A program made the position numbers and the translations under genes. Below, one piece after another: positions 5,199 through 5,373 of a stretch of 5,373 nucleotides of DNA. Where the stretch lies: contig SFGV01000091.1 in assembly GCA_004557545.1 (NCBI GenBank), positions 1 to 5,373 of the forward strand, given 5' to 3'. This DNA comes from Succinatimonas hippei. GTDB taxonomy: Bacteria; Pseudomonadota; Gammaproteobacteria; Enterobacterales; Succinivibrionaceae. The notes under the pieces are model-generated. The model was not told where the DNA came from. It did not search any database and saw nothing but the letters and a program-made list of their open reading frames with translations. How positions within the stretch are numbered: position 1 is the stretch's first letter; each line of letters opens with the position of its first letter.

Positions 5199-5373
5199 CT
5201 ACTTAAGTCTCTTGACAGCCACTACGCATTTCTTGCCATAGAAGACCAGCCCCACGGCGGTCACATTAAAGGTCTTGTTGGGGATCATCAAAGATGATCT
5301 GAAGGATCCTTCCAAGATGATCTGTTAAGAAATCCTCTTCTGCTTCTCTTCTCCTAAATTTTCCTTTTCCACT
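5199..5373 (-). pseudogene. Possible cut or decayed gene end at the right edge
   Basis: Two minus-strand frames look partly coding. One enters at 5373 and runs 35 codons to TAA at 5266-5268; it is charged at first and then reads DHLGRILQIIFDDPQQDL. The other enters at 5372, hits TAA at 5325-5327, then continues to TAG at 5199-5201. After an ATG at 5286-5288 this second frame reads MIPNKTFNVTAVGLVFYGKK and ends VKRLK. Protein-like stretches split over two frames could be a gene inactivated by a frameshift, or simply a gene end followed by chance reading. I recognise no family. It points the same way as mgl, so it is not a divergent gene. Confidence 0.3.
5283..5324. repeat. Cluster of short repeats inside the right-edge reading frames
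   Basis: An 11-base direct repeat AAGATGATCTG occurs at 5291-5301 and 5314-5324, on either side of the 12-bp perfect palindrome GAAGGATCCTTC (5301-5312). An additional inverted repeat, GATCATC (5283-5289) and GATGATC (5293-5299), overlaps the first copy. The duplication could have caused the frame break seen here, for example by replication slippage. Confidence 0.6.

Noticed and set aside
1..5373. CRISPR array, tRNA/rRNA genes, transposase or attachment sites
   Set aside because: No regularly spaced repeats, tRNA-like cloverleaf, rRNA-like stretch or recognisable transposase or integrase motif was found; the repeats seen are isolated and short.

Overview
The window is an ABC-type galactose/methyl-galactoside uptake operon, mglB-mglA-mglC, transcribed right to left on the minus strand. 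It is flanked by non-coding DNA and by the cut ends of what may be two other genes. All three Mgl products are recognisable from their motifs, so this is a typical metabolic locus. I saw no sign of a new defence, mobile or biosynthetic system. The less ordinary material is regulatory and structural: a second LacI-family-type operator and several hairpins in a long gap between mglB and mglA, and an extra N-terminal membrane hairpin on MglC.

Organism: probably a Gram-negative gammaproteobacterium. MglB has a classical Sec signal peptide ending in A-K-A with no lipobox cysteine, so it should be a free periplasmic protein rather than the lipoprotein expected in a Gram-positive cell. The mglB upstream region carries a good match to a GalR/GalS operator and a good match to a CRP site. 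The genes are moderately GC-rich and the spacers are strongly AT-rich. Relative to E. coli as I remember it, MglA differs just after the Q-loop and MglC is longer at the N-terminus, so a non-enterobacterial lineage is likely. A rumen or gut anaerobe such as a Succinivibrionaceae member is only a guess.

Layout, left to right. Bases 1-108 are the C-terminal end of an unrecognised plus-strand gene. Bases 109-421 are a convergent spacer with a strong hairpin (362-387) that probably ends the mgl transcript. mglC (permease) is 422-1639, mglA (ATPase) 1650-3158 and mglB (binding protein) 3450-4475, all minus strand. mglA and mglC are 10 nt apart, and the mglC ribosome-binding site overlaps the mglA stop codon. 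mglB and mglA are separated by 291 nt holding hairpins and a palindromic operator-like site. Upstream of mglB (4476 to about 5198) is an AT-rich spacer with a GalR-type operator, a candidate -10 and a CRP-like site. Bases 5199-5373 hold minus-strand reading frames broken by stops, perhaps a cut or decayed gene.

How the genes work together: MglB captures galactose, glucose or methyl-galactoside in the periplasm and delivers it to a channel of two MglC copies. MglA, a fused double ATPase, powers import. The operator and CRP-like site suggest induction by galactose through a LacI-family repressor and activation by cAMP-CRP. No repressor gene (galS/mglR type) is in the window.
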